DNA of 5,790 nucleotides from an uncultured Coriobacteriaceae bacterium (GTDB taxonomy: Bacteria > Actinomycetota > Coriobacteriia > Coriobacteriales > Eggerthellaceae): assembly GCA_902796815.1 (NCBI GenBank), contig CADBQL010000093.1, positions 1-5,790 on the forward strand, given 5' to 3'. The translations under genes were made by a program, and so were the position numbers. The notes under the pieces are model-generated. The model was not told the DNA's origin. It was given only the letters and a program-made list of their open reading frames with translations, and did no database searches. Below are positions 1 through 5,790 of the stretch, one piece after another; position 1 is the first letter of the stretch, and each line of letters begins with the position of its first letter.

Positions 1-1
1 C

Positions 2-2047
2 GTGTTCGGCGCGTGGCTTTCGGTTGTGGTGGCGCTTGCGTTCATGACAATGTCGGCCATGAGCTTCGCTGGCATCACGGAAGGTGAGCTCTACGATGCT
101 AATAATGCGATGGAAAGCGAGCTCAATTACCTTTGTACGCAGTTCGAATATTCCGACGAGCGTAGCAACTTAACTACCAAGCTGTTTGAAGACGTTGATC
201 TGGACGGTCTCGAGTTGGACGATGAGTTCGTTGAAAGGATCGGCGAGGCGTATTCGGATGAAAGCATCTTGAGAGGTTACACGCTCCAAGAAGACGGCAC
301 CGTTATCTTTGCCGTTGACGGTGTTATTTATGCAAGCAATGATCCGCAAATTACGCCAGGTGAATCGATTGACAAGGTGTTCGGCAGCGACGTGGCCGAT
401 GCGGTCAACCTCAGCTTAGAGAACGAGCAGATGGAGCGCTTCGTCTTCGATGGCGTCGGGTCGCAAGAAAACGATTTCGAACAGGCGCTTGAGACCAAGA
501 TTCGCTCCCAGATCGCCTATCTGCTCGCCAAGCGCCCGCAGGTTTCCTCCTTTGAAGGAGAGTCTCAGGTTGTCGTCATGATACAGACGTCCGATCACGT
601 GTTTAGGGACCGGCCGTCCGTCATGATGTGGATGACAGCTTCGGCGCTTGGTTTGTTGCTCGCCGTGTTCCTCATCGTGTCCCAGCTAATCTACCGTGTT
701 GTCACGCGGCGTATCGAAGAGGAAAACGAAGCGCTTCTGCGCATTACGGCAGGCAATCTTGACACGCGAGCTGAAGCAGGGGGAACGCTCGAATTCGATT
801 CGCTTTCGGAGGGCATCAACACCACGGTCAGTGCGCTTCGCGGTTGGATTGCCGAAGCCGAAACGCGCATGGACGCGGAGCTAGCCACGGCTAAAGCCAT
901 TCAGGAGTCGGCGCTGCCGAGAATTTTCCCGCCATATCCTGACATCCAGCGCTTCGACATCTATGCGTCTATGAACGCTGCGCGCGAAGTAGGCGGTGAT
1001 TTCTACGACTTCTTCCTCATCGGTGACTCAGGCCCTCATGCAGGCAAGCTTGGTTTTGTGATTGCCGACGTGTCTGGCAAGGGCGTGCCGGCTGCGCTGT
1101 TCATGATGAAGGCAAAAACCCAAATTCGCGACTACTTGGAATCCGGCATGGAAGTCGGCGAAGCTGTCGAAAACGCCAATCGCCAGCTCGTCGACGGCAA
1201 CGATGCAGGCATGTTCGTGACGGCCTGGGTGGGCGTGCTCGATTACTCCACGGGACACGTCGATTACGTGAACGCCGGGCACAATCCGCCGCTGCTTTGG
1301 CAGCGCAAGGGCGGTTGGCAATGGATGAGAAAGAAATCGGGACCGATTCTGGGGCTGTTCGACATGCCGTACTGCGCGCATTCAGTCGAGTGCCAGGCGG
1401 GCGATACGTTCCTTCTCTACACTGATGGCGTCACCGAAGCGTTCAATATGGACGAGGAACTCTATGGCGAGGAGCGGCTGCTTGCAGTGGCCGAAGCGGG
1501 TTTCCGGCTGCATCCGCGCGAGTTGCTCGAATCCGTGCGCGCAGACGTCGCTGCCTATGTGCAGGAAGCCGAGCAATCCGACGATATCACGATTCTTGCG
1601 CTCGAGGTCGGAGTGCCGCCCGAGGTTACCGCCACAATCGAAGTGCCCGCGCGCACCAAAGAGCTTGAGCGCGTGAACGAATTCCTACATGCCGAGCTCG
1701 AGCGACGCTTGTGTCCGCAGCGCGCGCAGAATCAGCTCGACATCGCCGTGGAGGAGCTGTTCGTGAACGTGTGCAACTACGCATACCCGAATGCGACCCC
1801 AGAAGAACCTGGCCACGTGCGCATCCAGCGAACCTACACTGCCGAGCCGGCGTCCATTACCGTCGACATCATCGACGAGGGCGTGCCCTACAATCCGCTC
1901 GAAAAACCCGATGCGGTCACGCCCGACAACATCGAGGACGTACCTATCGGTGGCTTGGGGATTCTCATGGCCAAACGCTGCACAGACGAAATGCATTACG
2001 AGCACACGGACGGATGTAATGTCGTCACCATCGTAAAGCGCTGGTAG
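2..2047 (+). CDS. Membrane-bound HAMP / SpoIIE-type (PP2C) serine phosphatase with C-terminal RsbW-like ATPase domain; probably 5'-partial
   Basis: This is a signalling phosphatase expected to dephosphorylate a STAS-domain anti-anti-sigma factor in a partner-switching circuit. Residues are numbered from the GTG at base 2. They run: transmembrane helix ~4-24; extracytoplasmic region ~25-206 with no family I recognise; second helix ~209-233; HAMP ~230-285 (GNLDTR, then EFDSLSEGINTTV); short helical linker; PP2C/SpoIIE domain ~300-535. The metal-binding acidic motifs are visible: GGDFYD (D333), ADVSGKG (D356), YTDGVTE (D475) and SDDIT (D527/D528), plus NAGHNPP at 424-430. Residues ~545-681 form a GHKL ATPase like RsbW/SpoIIAB: N-box EELFVN (E585, N589), G1 box DEGVPYNP (625-632) and G2 box GGLGI (650-654). 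All key residues are intact, so both activities are plausible. Only one base precedes the GTG and no ribosome site is visible, so the true start is probably upstream. The sigma factor and STAS partners are not in the window. The domain assignment is secure; the ligand and target are unknown. Confidence 0.93.
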   Translation: MFGAWLSVVVALAFMTMSAMSFAGITEGELYDANNAMESELNYLCTQFEYSDERSNLTTKLFEDVDLDGLELDDEFVERIGEAYSDESILRGYTLQEDGTVIFAVDGVIYASNDPQITPGESIDKVFGSDVADAVNLSLENEQMERFVFDGVGSQENDFEQALETKIRSQIAYLLAKRPQVSSFEGESQVVVMIQTSDHVFRDRPSVMMWMTASALGLLLAVFLIVSQLIYRVVTRRIEEENEALLRITAGNLDTRAEAGGTLEFDSLSEGINTTVSALRGWIAEAETRMDAELATAKAIQESALPRIFPPYPDIQRFDIYASMNAAREVGGDFYDFFLIGDSGPHAGKLGFVIADVSGKGVPAALFMMKAKTQIRDYLESGMEVGEAVENANRQLVDGNDAGMFVTAWVGVLDYSTGHVDYVNAGHNPPLLWQRKGGWQWMRKKSGPILGLFDMPYCAHSVECQAGDTFLLYTDGVTEAFNMDEELYGEERLLAVAEAGFRLHPRELLESVRADVAAYVQEAEQSDDITILALEVGVPPEVTATIEVPARTKELERVNEFLHAELERRLCPQRAQNQLDIAVEELFVNVCNYAYPNATPEEPGHVRIQRTYTAEPASITVDIIDEGVPYNPLEKPDAVTPDNIEDVPIGGLGILMAKRCTDEMHYEHTDGCNVVTIVKRW

Positions 2048-2054
2048 CGGAGGC

Positions 2055-2090
2055 GCATGCGAACAGGCAGCGCGCCGCCTGTTCGCATGC
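2055..2090. terminator. Perfect 14-bp hairpin after the phosphatase gene, possible terminator
   Basis: Bases 2055-2068 (GCATGCGAACAGGC) are exactly complementary to 2077-2090, with an 8-nt loop. The hairpin starts 7 nt after the phosphatase stop codon, where an intrinsic terminator would be expected. No T-run follows on either strand (the + strand continues TCGACTTGTG), so it is not a textbook Rho-independent terminator. It could instead stabilise the 3' end of the mRNA or be a protein-binding palindrome. The structure is certain; its function is inferred from position. Confidence 0.6.
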
Positions 2091-2111
2091 TCGACTTGTG
2101 TATGGTAGACT
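2082..2111 (+). promoter_or_regulatory. Candidate extended -10 promoter for the tandem membrane-protein genes
   Basis: TAGACT at 2106-2111 matches the housekeeping -10 consensus at 4 of 6 positions and is preceded by TG one base upstream (2103-2104), an extended -10 pattern. A weak -35 candidate, TTCGCA (2082-2087, 4 of 6), lies 18 bases upstream and overlaps the 3' arm of the hairpin. The alternative pairing TTGTGT (2096-2101) with TATCTA (2119-2124), 17-base spacer, is poorer. Placement is right for transcription of the gene starting at 2148, but this is a by-eye call. Confidence 0.35.
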
Positions 2112-2135
2112 TCAACAATATCTATGCAGCTTAAG

Positions 2136-2147
2136 TAAGGAAATGCG
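2136..2147 (+). promoter_or_regulatory. Ribosome binding site for the first membrane protein
   Basis: TAAGGA (2136-2141) lies just before the ATG at 2148, with seven bases between the AAGG core and the start codon. This supports 2148 as the start. Confidence 0.6.
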
Positions 2148-3920
2148 ATGGCAGAATCCAAGAGCACCAACATCCCTGAACTCAACGATATCGACGAGCG
2201 GCTCGCTGCAATCGAGAATGCAGAGCGTGCCATTGACAGCGCCTATACCACGGGAAGGGCGGAGCGCGCCAAGATTACCATGATGGCGCAGCTCGACGCG
2301 GCTGAAGCCGTTGCCATGGCTGGCATCGCAATGGAAGCGGACGAACAAGCCGATGAGGCTATGCGCATCGCAGTCATAGCTGACAAGAGCGGAAACCGCG
2401 AGAAAGCCAAGGCCGCCCGAAAGAAGGAGCGCGAAGCGCGCAAGAAAGCCAATGCCGACCATAAGGCTGCGACGAAATCCGCTAAGCAGGCCTACGACGC
2501 GATTAAGTTCAGCGCTCCGAACAAGATGGGCTTCATGCGCTTCGTGCAGGTGGTTTTCGCAATTCATATTGGCTTTAGCCTCATATGGCTCATGTTGACG
2601 TCGCGCGATTCGGTGTCTTACAACGTCAGCACTTTTATGGACTGGGCTATGGTCATCCTGGAAGGTGTGGCTTTCTGGATGTTCATCAACCGCTACAAGG
2701 TGGCGCGGCCTTTCGTAATCGCGATGGCGGCGTTCGGTCTTATAGTTCCGGCAGTCGTCGACGTGACGCTCGGGCGTTTCAACCCGTTTACGCTCGAGAT
2801 CAACGGTGCCATCTACGTATTCCTCATCCTGTACTTCCTGCTTTCCAAGCGTGTCAAAGGAACGCTTGTAAACAACTTTTCCGAGCACAAAGGCGATTAC
2901 GAAAAGGATGACTTCGTCATAGACCGGCGCGGATGGCCGTTCTATCGCAACCTCATCATGTATTTTATCGTGTTCTCGGTTATTGGGCATTGGATGGAAA
3001 TGGGCATGTGCCAATTCATCATCATGGGACTTGTCCAGGGTGACTACGACCCGAACAATACCATGCTCTGGCGTGATTGGCTCTATCCGTTCCCCATGGA
3101 GGGTGCCGCCGTCGTCATCATCGCGCTTGTGCTCTATCCTTTCTATCTGTGGCTGAAGGAAAAGGTGAAGCCGCGCGCTCTGGTGTATGTGATCAGCTTC
3201 CTGTCGGGCGCGCTTCTGTGCTCGCTCATCGAGTTCAGCATGGGCTTGGTCGTAAACGCCGATCTGCAGCTGTGGGATTACCGCGATAACTTCTGCAACA
3301 TTATGGGACAGGTTTGTTTGCAGAATACGATGGCGTTCGGCGTGGTGGCCTCGATTATCACCTGGTGGGTCTATCCCCTTATGGAGCGGTGGATTGCCCG
3401 CGTGCCGCGCGATAAGATGAACATCGTGTTCGTGGTCGTCGCCATATTCGGTGCTATCATCTGGTCGCTTTACCTCATCAACCCACCTGGCGTCGACGAG
3501 CAGAACAAGCATCCCGAGCAAGCCGCCGAAATACTCGCGCAGCAAAAGGCAGACGAAGCGGCCTTTGAGGTATTTATGAACAAGGAGTCGATACAGGATT
3601 GCGCCGAGGCGATGACTTTGACGAGCGAAGAGCTTCGCAAGATGGTCAACAGCACCGATAGCTTGACGGATGCCCAGAAGAAAGAACTGCTCGCGGAAGT
3701 CGACAAGATTGACGGCGGCCTGAGCGCTTTCGACAAGAAGGCCGATGCTATGCTTTCTGAGGCGGAAGCGTCGGCAGCGGTGCCGGCGGTTGCGACTTCG
3801 GGCGAATCGGCGTCGGCGGCTGCGTCGGAAGCTTCGGGCGAGCCGGAAGCGTCAGGGTCTGCAGCTGCATCGAAGGCTGCAGCCTCGGCTTCGGGCGAAT
3901 CGGCGTCTGCCGCTAGCTAG
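2148..3920 (+). CDS. Polytopic membrane protein, CmpB-like 'putative ABC transporter permease' family, with N-terminal coiled coil and Ala/Ser-rich C-terminal tail
   Basis: A 590-residue membrane protein of unknown function. Residues ~14-118 are charged and Ala/Lys/Glu-rich with no hydrophobic segment, probably a cytoplasmic coiled coil. About nine membrane helices follow: ~131-150, 163-180, 187-207, 219-234, 268-296, 315-335, 345-368, 391-410 and 424-443. The family core (~263-420) carries GHWME (280-284), GDYD (298-301), YPFPMEG (313-319), IEFSMG (361-366), LWDYRD (375-380) and MGQVCLQNT (386-394), as in proteins annotated PF06541 (DUF1113/ABC_trans_CmpB). Basic loops (NRYKVAR, SKRVKG, LKEKVKPR, MERWIARVPRDK) fall on one side, which puts the N-terminus inside and the C-terminus outside. 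Residues ~446-590 would then be extracytoplasmic: a helical stretch, then a low-complexity Ala/Ser/Glu/Gly tail (~533-590). A paralog of the core follows 78 nt downstream. Despite the family label, no ABC ATPase or binding protein is nearby. The gene is clearly real; its function is unknown. Confidence 0.88.
   Translation: MAESKSTNIPELNDIDERLAAIENAERAIDSAYTTGRAERAKITMMAQLDAAEAVAMAGIAMEADEQADEAMRIAVIADKSGNREKAKAARKKEREARKKANADHKAATKSAKQAYDAIKFSAPNKMGFMRFVQVVFAIHIGFSLIWLMLTSRDSVSYNVSTFMDWAMVILEGVAFWMFINRYKVARPFVIAMAAFGLIVPAVVDVTLGRFNPFTLEINGAIYVFLILYFLLSKRVKGTLVNNFSEHKGDYEKDDFVIDRRGWPFYRNLIMYFIVFSVIGHWMEMGMCQFIIMGLVQGDYDPNNTMLWRDWLYPFPMEGAAVVIIALVLYPFYLWLKEKVKPRALVYVISFLSGALLCSLIEFSMGLVVNADLQLWDYRDNFCNIMGQVCLQNTMAFGVVASIITWWVYPLMERWIARVPRDKMNIVFVVVAIFGAIIWSLYLINPPGVDEQNKHPEQAAEILAQQKADEAAFEVFMNKESIQDCAEAMTLTSEELRKMVNSTDSLTDAQKKELLAEVDKIDGGLSAFDKKADAMLSEAEASAAVPAVATSGESASAAASEASGEPEASGSAAASKAAASASGESASAAS
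3796..3907 (+). repeat. Low-complexity in-gene repeat encoding SGESASAA-type units
   Basis: The 19-base sequence CTTCGGGCGAATCGGCGTC occurs at 3796-3814 and again at 3889-3907, 93 bases apart, which keeps the reading frame. A degenerate third copy starts near 3832 (CTTCGGGCGAGCCGGAAGC). They encode repeated Ser-Gly-Glu-(Ser/Pro)-(Ala/Glu) units in the C-terminal tail of the first membrane protein. The pattern suggests expansion by slippage or recombination, so tail length may vary between strains. Confidence 0.75.
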
Positions 3921-3989
3921 CTGTTCGTTTAGAGATTATCGGTTTTTGCGGGGCGTTTGATTCGCCTTCGGAAATCTGCATTCCAAAAT

Positions 3990-3998
3990 GAGGAGCGC
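3990..3998 (+). promoter_or_regulatory. Ribosome binding site that decides the start of the second membrane protein
   Basis: GAGGAG (3990-3995) sits three bases before the ATG at 3999. The spacing is short but the match to the anti-Shine-Dalgarno is strong. The only longer in-frame option, a TTG at 3957, has no comparable purine run in front of it. Confidence 0.6.
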
Positions 3999-5096
3999 AT
4001 GAGCGAAGAAGCGGAAAAGACCACGGAACATCGGGAGCGCACGCCCCTCGGTCTGGTCGTGCGCGTAATCGAGTTGTATTTCATGTTGGTCATCGTGACC
4101 GTGCTCGGCTACGCGCTGCTCAAGTCTGCGGCAGCCTTTGATTACGACATCACGCTTTTGCGCATCATGGTAACAATGGCGGCAGCTGCTCGCTCGGTGT
4201 GGCTCATCGAGAAACGCTCGGCGCAAACGAGGCTCTATGTGGTCGTTTCGATGTGCGCCGTCATCGTGCTCTCGGTGCTCGACATGGCTTTCGGCGGCGA
4301 GTACGACCGCATTGCTGCGGTCGTGAGCTGGCCTGTGCTCATTGCGGGCGGCATCCTGTATTTCGGGGGGTCGCTTTTCATCGTCGGGTATTTCGCGTTG
4401 TCGCCGCACGTCAAGCGGGTGTTCGTGAAAGAAGATGCCGATAGCGCCCGTGTGGCTGCTTCCGTGCAGCCTACGCATGATCCCGGGGAGAACATATACG
4501 AGAAGCCTTTCACCTGGCCGTGGCTTCGCAATCTCGTCATCTACTATTTCGCCTTCTCGATCATGGGGCACTGGGCCGAAATAGGCTTCTGCTGGCTCAT
4601 CGTGCTCGGCGTGGTCATGGGTGACTACGACTTTTCGCATGCGCAGCTTTGGGATTGGTGGCTGTGCCCATATCCAGCCGAAGGAATTGCGGTCGTACTC
4701 ATCGCGCTTTTGCTCTTCCCGTTCAAGGAATGGGTGCTTAAGAAAACGGGTGGGCGCGTGTGGTTGACGCTTATCATCAGCTTCCTCGTAAACATGATCG
4801 TCTGCGCGTCTATCGACTTCACGACGGGCATAACCGCCAATGCCGATTACCATCTGTGGGATTACCGCGATTTGCCGTTCAACTTCATGGGGCAGATTGT
4901 GTTGCAGAACACGCTGGCGTACACGATGGCCGCCACGTTTATCGTGTGGGTGGTGTATCCTCTTATGGCCAAATGGCTCCACCGCATGCCTGCACGCTAC
5001 GCGAACGGGCTGTTCGTGGGTTTTTTGGCATTCTACCTGTTCCTCGAAGTGCTTTACTATGTGCATATCGGGCCTGGCGGGCTCGTGTTTGGGTGA
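3999..5096 (+). CDS. Polytopic membrane protein, CmpB-like 'putative ABC transporter permease' family, short paralog
   Basis: A 365-residue membrane protein, a tandem paralog of the preceding gene product. About nine helices are visible: ~18-41, 50-69, 79-97, 107-132, 176-206, 225-244, 254-275, 300-322 and 334-356. The core repeats the neighbour's motifs in order: GHWAE (190-194), GDYD (208-211), YPAEG (225-229), IDFTTG (272-277), LWDYRD (286-291) and MGQIVLQNT (297-305). Identity is dense around these motifs and low elsewhere. Basic loops (EKRSAQTR, SPHVKRVFVK, KEWVLKKTGGR, MAKWLHRMPAR) give the same predicted topology, N-terminus in and C-terminus out. It lacks both the long coiled coil and the low-complexity tail of its neighbour and ends shortly after the last helix. 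The start at 3999 is chosen over TTG 3957 because of the GAGGAG site. The 78-nt gap to the previous gene shows no hairpin or clear promoter, so co-transcription is likely. The two may form a hetero-oligomer (inference). Function is unknown. Confidence 0.87.
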   Translation: MSEEAEKTTEHRERTPLGLVVRVIELYFMLVIVTVLGYALLKSAAAFDYDITLLRIMVTMAAAARSVWLIEKRSAQTRLYVVVSMCAVIVLSVLDMAFGGEYDRIAAVVSWPVLIAGGILYFGGSLFIVGYFALSPHVKRVFVKEDADSARVAASVQPTHDPGENIYEKPFTWPWLRNLVIYYFAFSIMGHWAEIGFCWLIVLGVVMGDYDFSHAQLWDWWLCPYPAEGIAVVLIALLLFPFKEWVLKKTGGRVWLTLIISFLVNMIVCASIDFTTGITANADYHLWDYRDLPFNFMGQIVLQNTLAYTMAATFIVWVVYPLMAKWLHRMPARYANGLFVGFLAFYLFLEVLYYVHIGPGGLVFG

Positions 5097-5176
5097 GGCA
5101 GCGTGCTCAAAAAAAGAAAGCCACCTTTTTGGCGCAGAGTAAGCTGTAATGTACAGTGGGGGAGGCTGTCTAAGAA

Positions 5177-5207
5177 TAGCCCAAAAAGGATACTCCTCTT
5201 TGGGCTA
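5177..5207. repeat. Inner palindrome in the left arm of the MITE-like element
   Basis: Within the left arm, 5177-5190 (TAGCCCAAAAAGGA) is complementary to 5194-5207 with one mismatch around a 3-nt TAC loop. The left arm can therefore fold on its own or pair with the right arm. Confidence 0.75.
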
Positions 5208-5247
5208 ATTCCTGTCGGCAAGCCAATGTCCTGCGCTTTAGCTGCAG

Positions 5248-5278
5248 TAGCCCAAAGAGGAGTATCCCTTTTGGGCTA
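5248..5278. repeat. Inner palindrome in the right arm of the MITE-like element
   Basis: This is the inverted copy of the left-arm palindrome. Bases 5248-5261 (TAGCCCAAAGAGGA) pair with 5265-5278 with two mismatches around a GTA loop. The motif TAGCCCAAA thus occurs four times in the element, twice in each orientation. Confidence 0.72.
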
Positions 5279-5325
5279 TTCTTAGACAGCCTCGGGGGCA
5301 GCGTGGTTCGCAACTGCGACAATTT

Positions 5326-5340
5326 GAAAGGTGCTTTTGC
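5326..5340 (+). promoter_or_regulatory. Ribosome binding site of the P-type ATPase gene
   Basis: GAAAGG (5326-5331) precedes the ATG at 5341 by nine bases, an acceptable spacing. I see no confident promoter in the 47 bases between the MITE-like element and this start, so transcription may originate inside or upstream of the element. Confidence 0.5.
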
Positions 5341-5790
5341 ATGGCGATCGAAACAGGCCTCACGTCAGCGCAGGTTGCTCAGCTTGCTCGGGAGGGGAAG
5401 GCGAACATCGTTCCATCGAAGTCGAGCATGAGCGTTGCGGGGATTGTCGCGCGCAACGTTTTTACGTACTTCAATGCGATTTTCGCCCTGCTGGCGGTTT
5501 TGGTGATCATCGCTGGCTCGTACAAGAGCCTAACGTTTTTGCCCGTTATCGTGGCTAATACGATCATCGGCATTGTCCAGCAGCTACGCGCCAAAAAAGT
5601 ACTCGACGAGCTGGCTTTGCTCGATGTGAGCGAGTACACGGTCATCCGCGATGGGCAGGATGTGCGCGTTGCTTCCGATGCGCTCGTCTTGGGCGATCTC
5701 GTGCGCCTTGAAAGCGGTCAGCAGATTCCGGCAGATGCCATTGTCGCGTCTGGCGAGGCGGGCGTGAACGAGTCGCTGCTCACCGGCGAG
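5341..5790 (+). CDS. P-type cation-transporting ATPase, CtpE-like, 3'-partial (first 150 residues)
   Basis: The N-terminal part of an ATP-driven cation pump; the frame stays open to the window end, giving 150 codons. Residues 6-25 (GLTSAQVAQLAREGKANIVP) match the usual N-terminal 'GLt..eV..r...G..N..p' cation-ATPase motif. A first membrane helix spans ~41-60, preceded by RNVFTYFNA, and a second spans ~64-81, ending in QQLRAKKVLDEL. The actuator domain then begins: GDLVRLESGQQIPADA (118-133) and VNESLLTGE (142-150). The last three residues are the TGE of the TGES loop that dephosphorylates the phospho-enzyme. There is no N-terminal heavy-metal-binding domain or CxxC, which argues against a copper/zinc pump. 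From memory the overall pattern is closest to the actinobacterial CtpE type, reported as a calcium transporter in mycobacteria. The phosphorylation site (DKTGT) and the substrate-determining helices lie beyond the window, so ion specificity is unproven. Confidence 0.9.
   Translation, partial: MAIETGLTSAQVAQLAREGKANIVPSKSSMSVAGIVARNVFTYFNAIFALLAVLVIIAGSYKSLTFLPVIVANTIIGIVQQLRAKKVLDELALLDVSEYTVIRDGQDVRVASDALVLGDLVRLESGQQIPADAIVASGEAGVNESLLTGE

Larger units (their letters stand above)
5162..5293. mobile_element. 132-bp MITE-like element with 46-bp terminal inverted repeats
   Basis: Bases 5162-5207 and 5248-5293 are reverse complements over 46 positions with a single mismatch (A at 5187 against C at 5268), separated by a 40-nt centre (5208-5247). 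The ends read GAGGCTGTCTAAGAATAG..., a style of terminus seen on several insertion-sequence families; I cannot name the family. The unit is far too short to encode a transposase, so if mobile it would be non-autonomous. G-runs flank both ends (5158-5162 and 5294-5298) and could be a short target duplication, but G-runs alone are weak evidence. It fills most of the gap between the second membrane protein and the P-type ATPase. If transcribed, it would form a very stable hairpin that might stop or process read-through RNA. Confidence 0.7.

Noticed and set aside
1685..2233. Minus-strand open frame (182 codons) spanning the phosphatase 3' end and the intergenic hairpin
   Set aside because: It overlaps the strongly supported RsbW-like domain, crosses the hairpin and the start of the next gene, and its translation resembles no family.
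2112..3545. Long open frame (477 codons) on the minus strand opposite the first membrane-protein gene
   Set aside because: The translation is dominated by His, Asp, Arg and Glu without domain logic, and the + strand gene has family motifs and a ribosome site. GC-biased third positions remove stops from the opposite strand, so this is a shadow.
3957..3998. Upstream TTG start adding 14 residues to the second membrane protein
   Set aside because: No ribosome site precedes it, the added residues (MIRLRKSAFQNEER) are translated Shine-Dalgarno and leader sequence, and GAGGAG sits directly before the ATG at 3999.
3270..4871. Identical 18-base sequence CTGTGGGATTACCGCGAT at 3270-3287 and 4854-4871, considered as a direct repeat or recombination site
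   Set aside because: It falls at the same LWDYRD-encoding position in the two paralogs, so shared ancestry and codon preference explain it; flanking sequence diverges at once.
3936..5066. Long open frame (376 codons) on the minus strand opposite the second membrane-protein gene
   Set aside because: Same artefact: His/Arg/Asp/Glu-rich translation with no recognisable domain. The + strand frame shows a clear polytopic protein homologous to its neighbour.
5109..5134. A-run followed by a short GCCA/TGGC stem, considered as an intrinsic terminator read on the minus strand
   Set aside because: The stem is only about four base pairs and there is no minus-strand gene for it to terminate.
5103..5285. 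Small + strand open frame (60 codons) running into the inverted-repeat element
   Set aside because: Half of it is inverted-repeat sequence, it has no convincing ribosome site, and its translation resembles nothing. It is not credible as a transposase remnant.

Overview
The window is 5,790 bases of moderately GC-rich bacterial DNA, and every recognisable gene lies on the + strand. GC-biased third codon positions, the protein families and the compact layout suggest a Gram-positive actinobacterium. The class Coriobacteriia (Eggerthella/Slackia/Olsenella-like gut lineages) is my best guess. This is inference from style and remembered families, not from a marker gene.

Region 1 (2-2047) holds a membrane-anchored signalling protein, probably missing its true N-terminus at the window edge. 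It has a transmembrane segment, an extracytoplasmic sensor-like region, a second transmembrane segment, HAMP, a PP2C/SpoIIE-type serine phosphatase, and a C-terminal RsbW/SpoIIAB-like ATPase domain. It should control an anti-sigma/anti-anti-sigma (partner-switching) circuit whose partners are not in the window. A perfect 14-bp hairpin follows the stop, and then a plausible promoter.

Region 2 (2148-5096) holds two tandem paralogous polytopic membrane proteins of the family usually labelled 'putative ABC transporter permease' (CmpB-like/DUF1113, PF06541). They share a conserved core with GHWxE, GDYD, YPxPxEG, LWDYRD and MGQxxLQNT motifs. The first copy adds a Lys/Ala/Glu-rich N-terminal coiled coil and a C-terminal extension ending in an Ala/Ser/Glu/Gly-rich repetitive tail. 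By the positive-inside rule that extension lies outside the cell. The second copy is the bare core. They are 78 nt apart with no evident terminator, so they are probably co-transcribed. No ABC ATPase or binding protein accompanies them, so a transporter role is not supported by context.

Region 3 (5097-5340) is intergenic and contains the clearest unusual element: a 132-bp unit with 46-bp terminal inverted repeats differing at one position. Each arm contains its own near-palindrome. It looks like a MITE (small non-autonomous insertion element), and if transcribed it would fold into a very stable hairpin.

Region 4 (5341-5790) is the first 150 codons of a P-type cation-transporting ATPase resembling the actinobacterial CtpE type. 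It is cut by the window edge exactly at the TGE motif of the actuator domain.

There is no convincing defence locus, CRISPR array, RNA gene or prophage here. The items most worth a second look are the MITE-like element, the asymmetric paralog pair and the phosphatase-kinase fusion.
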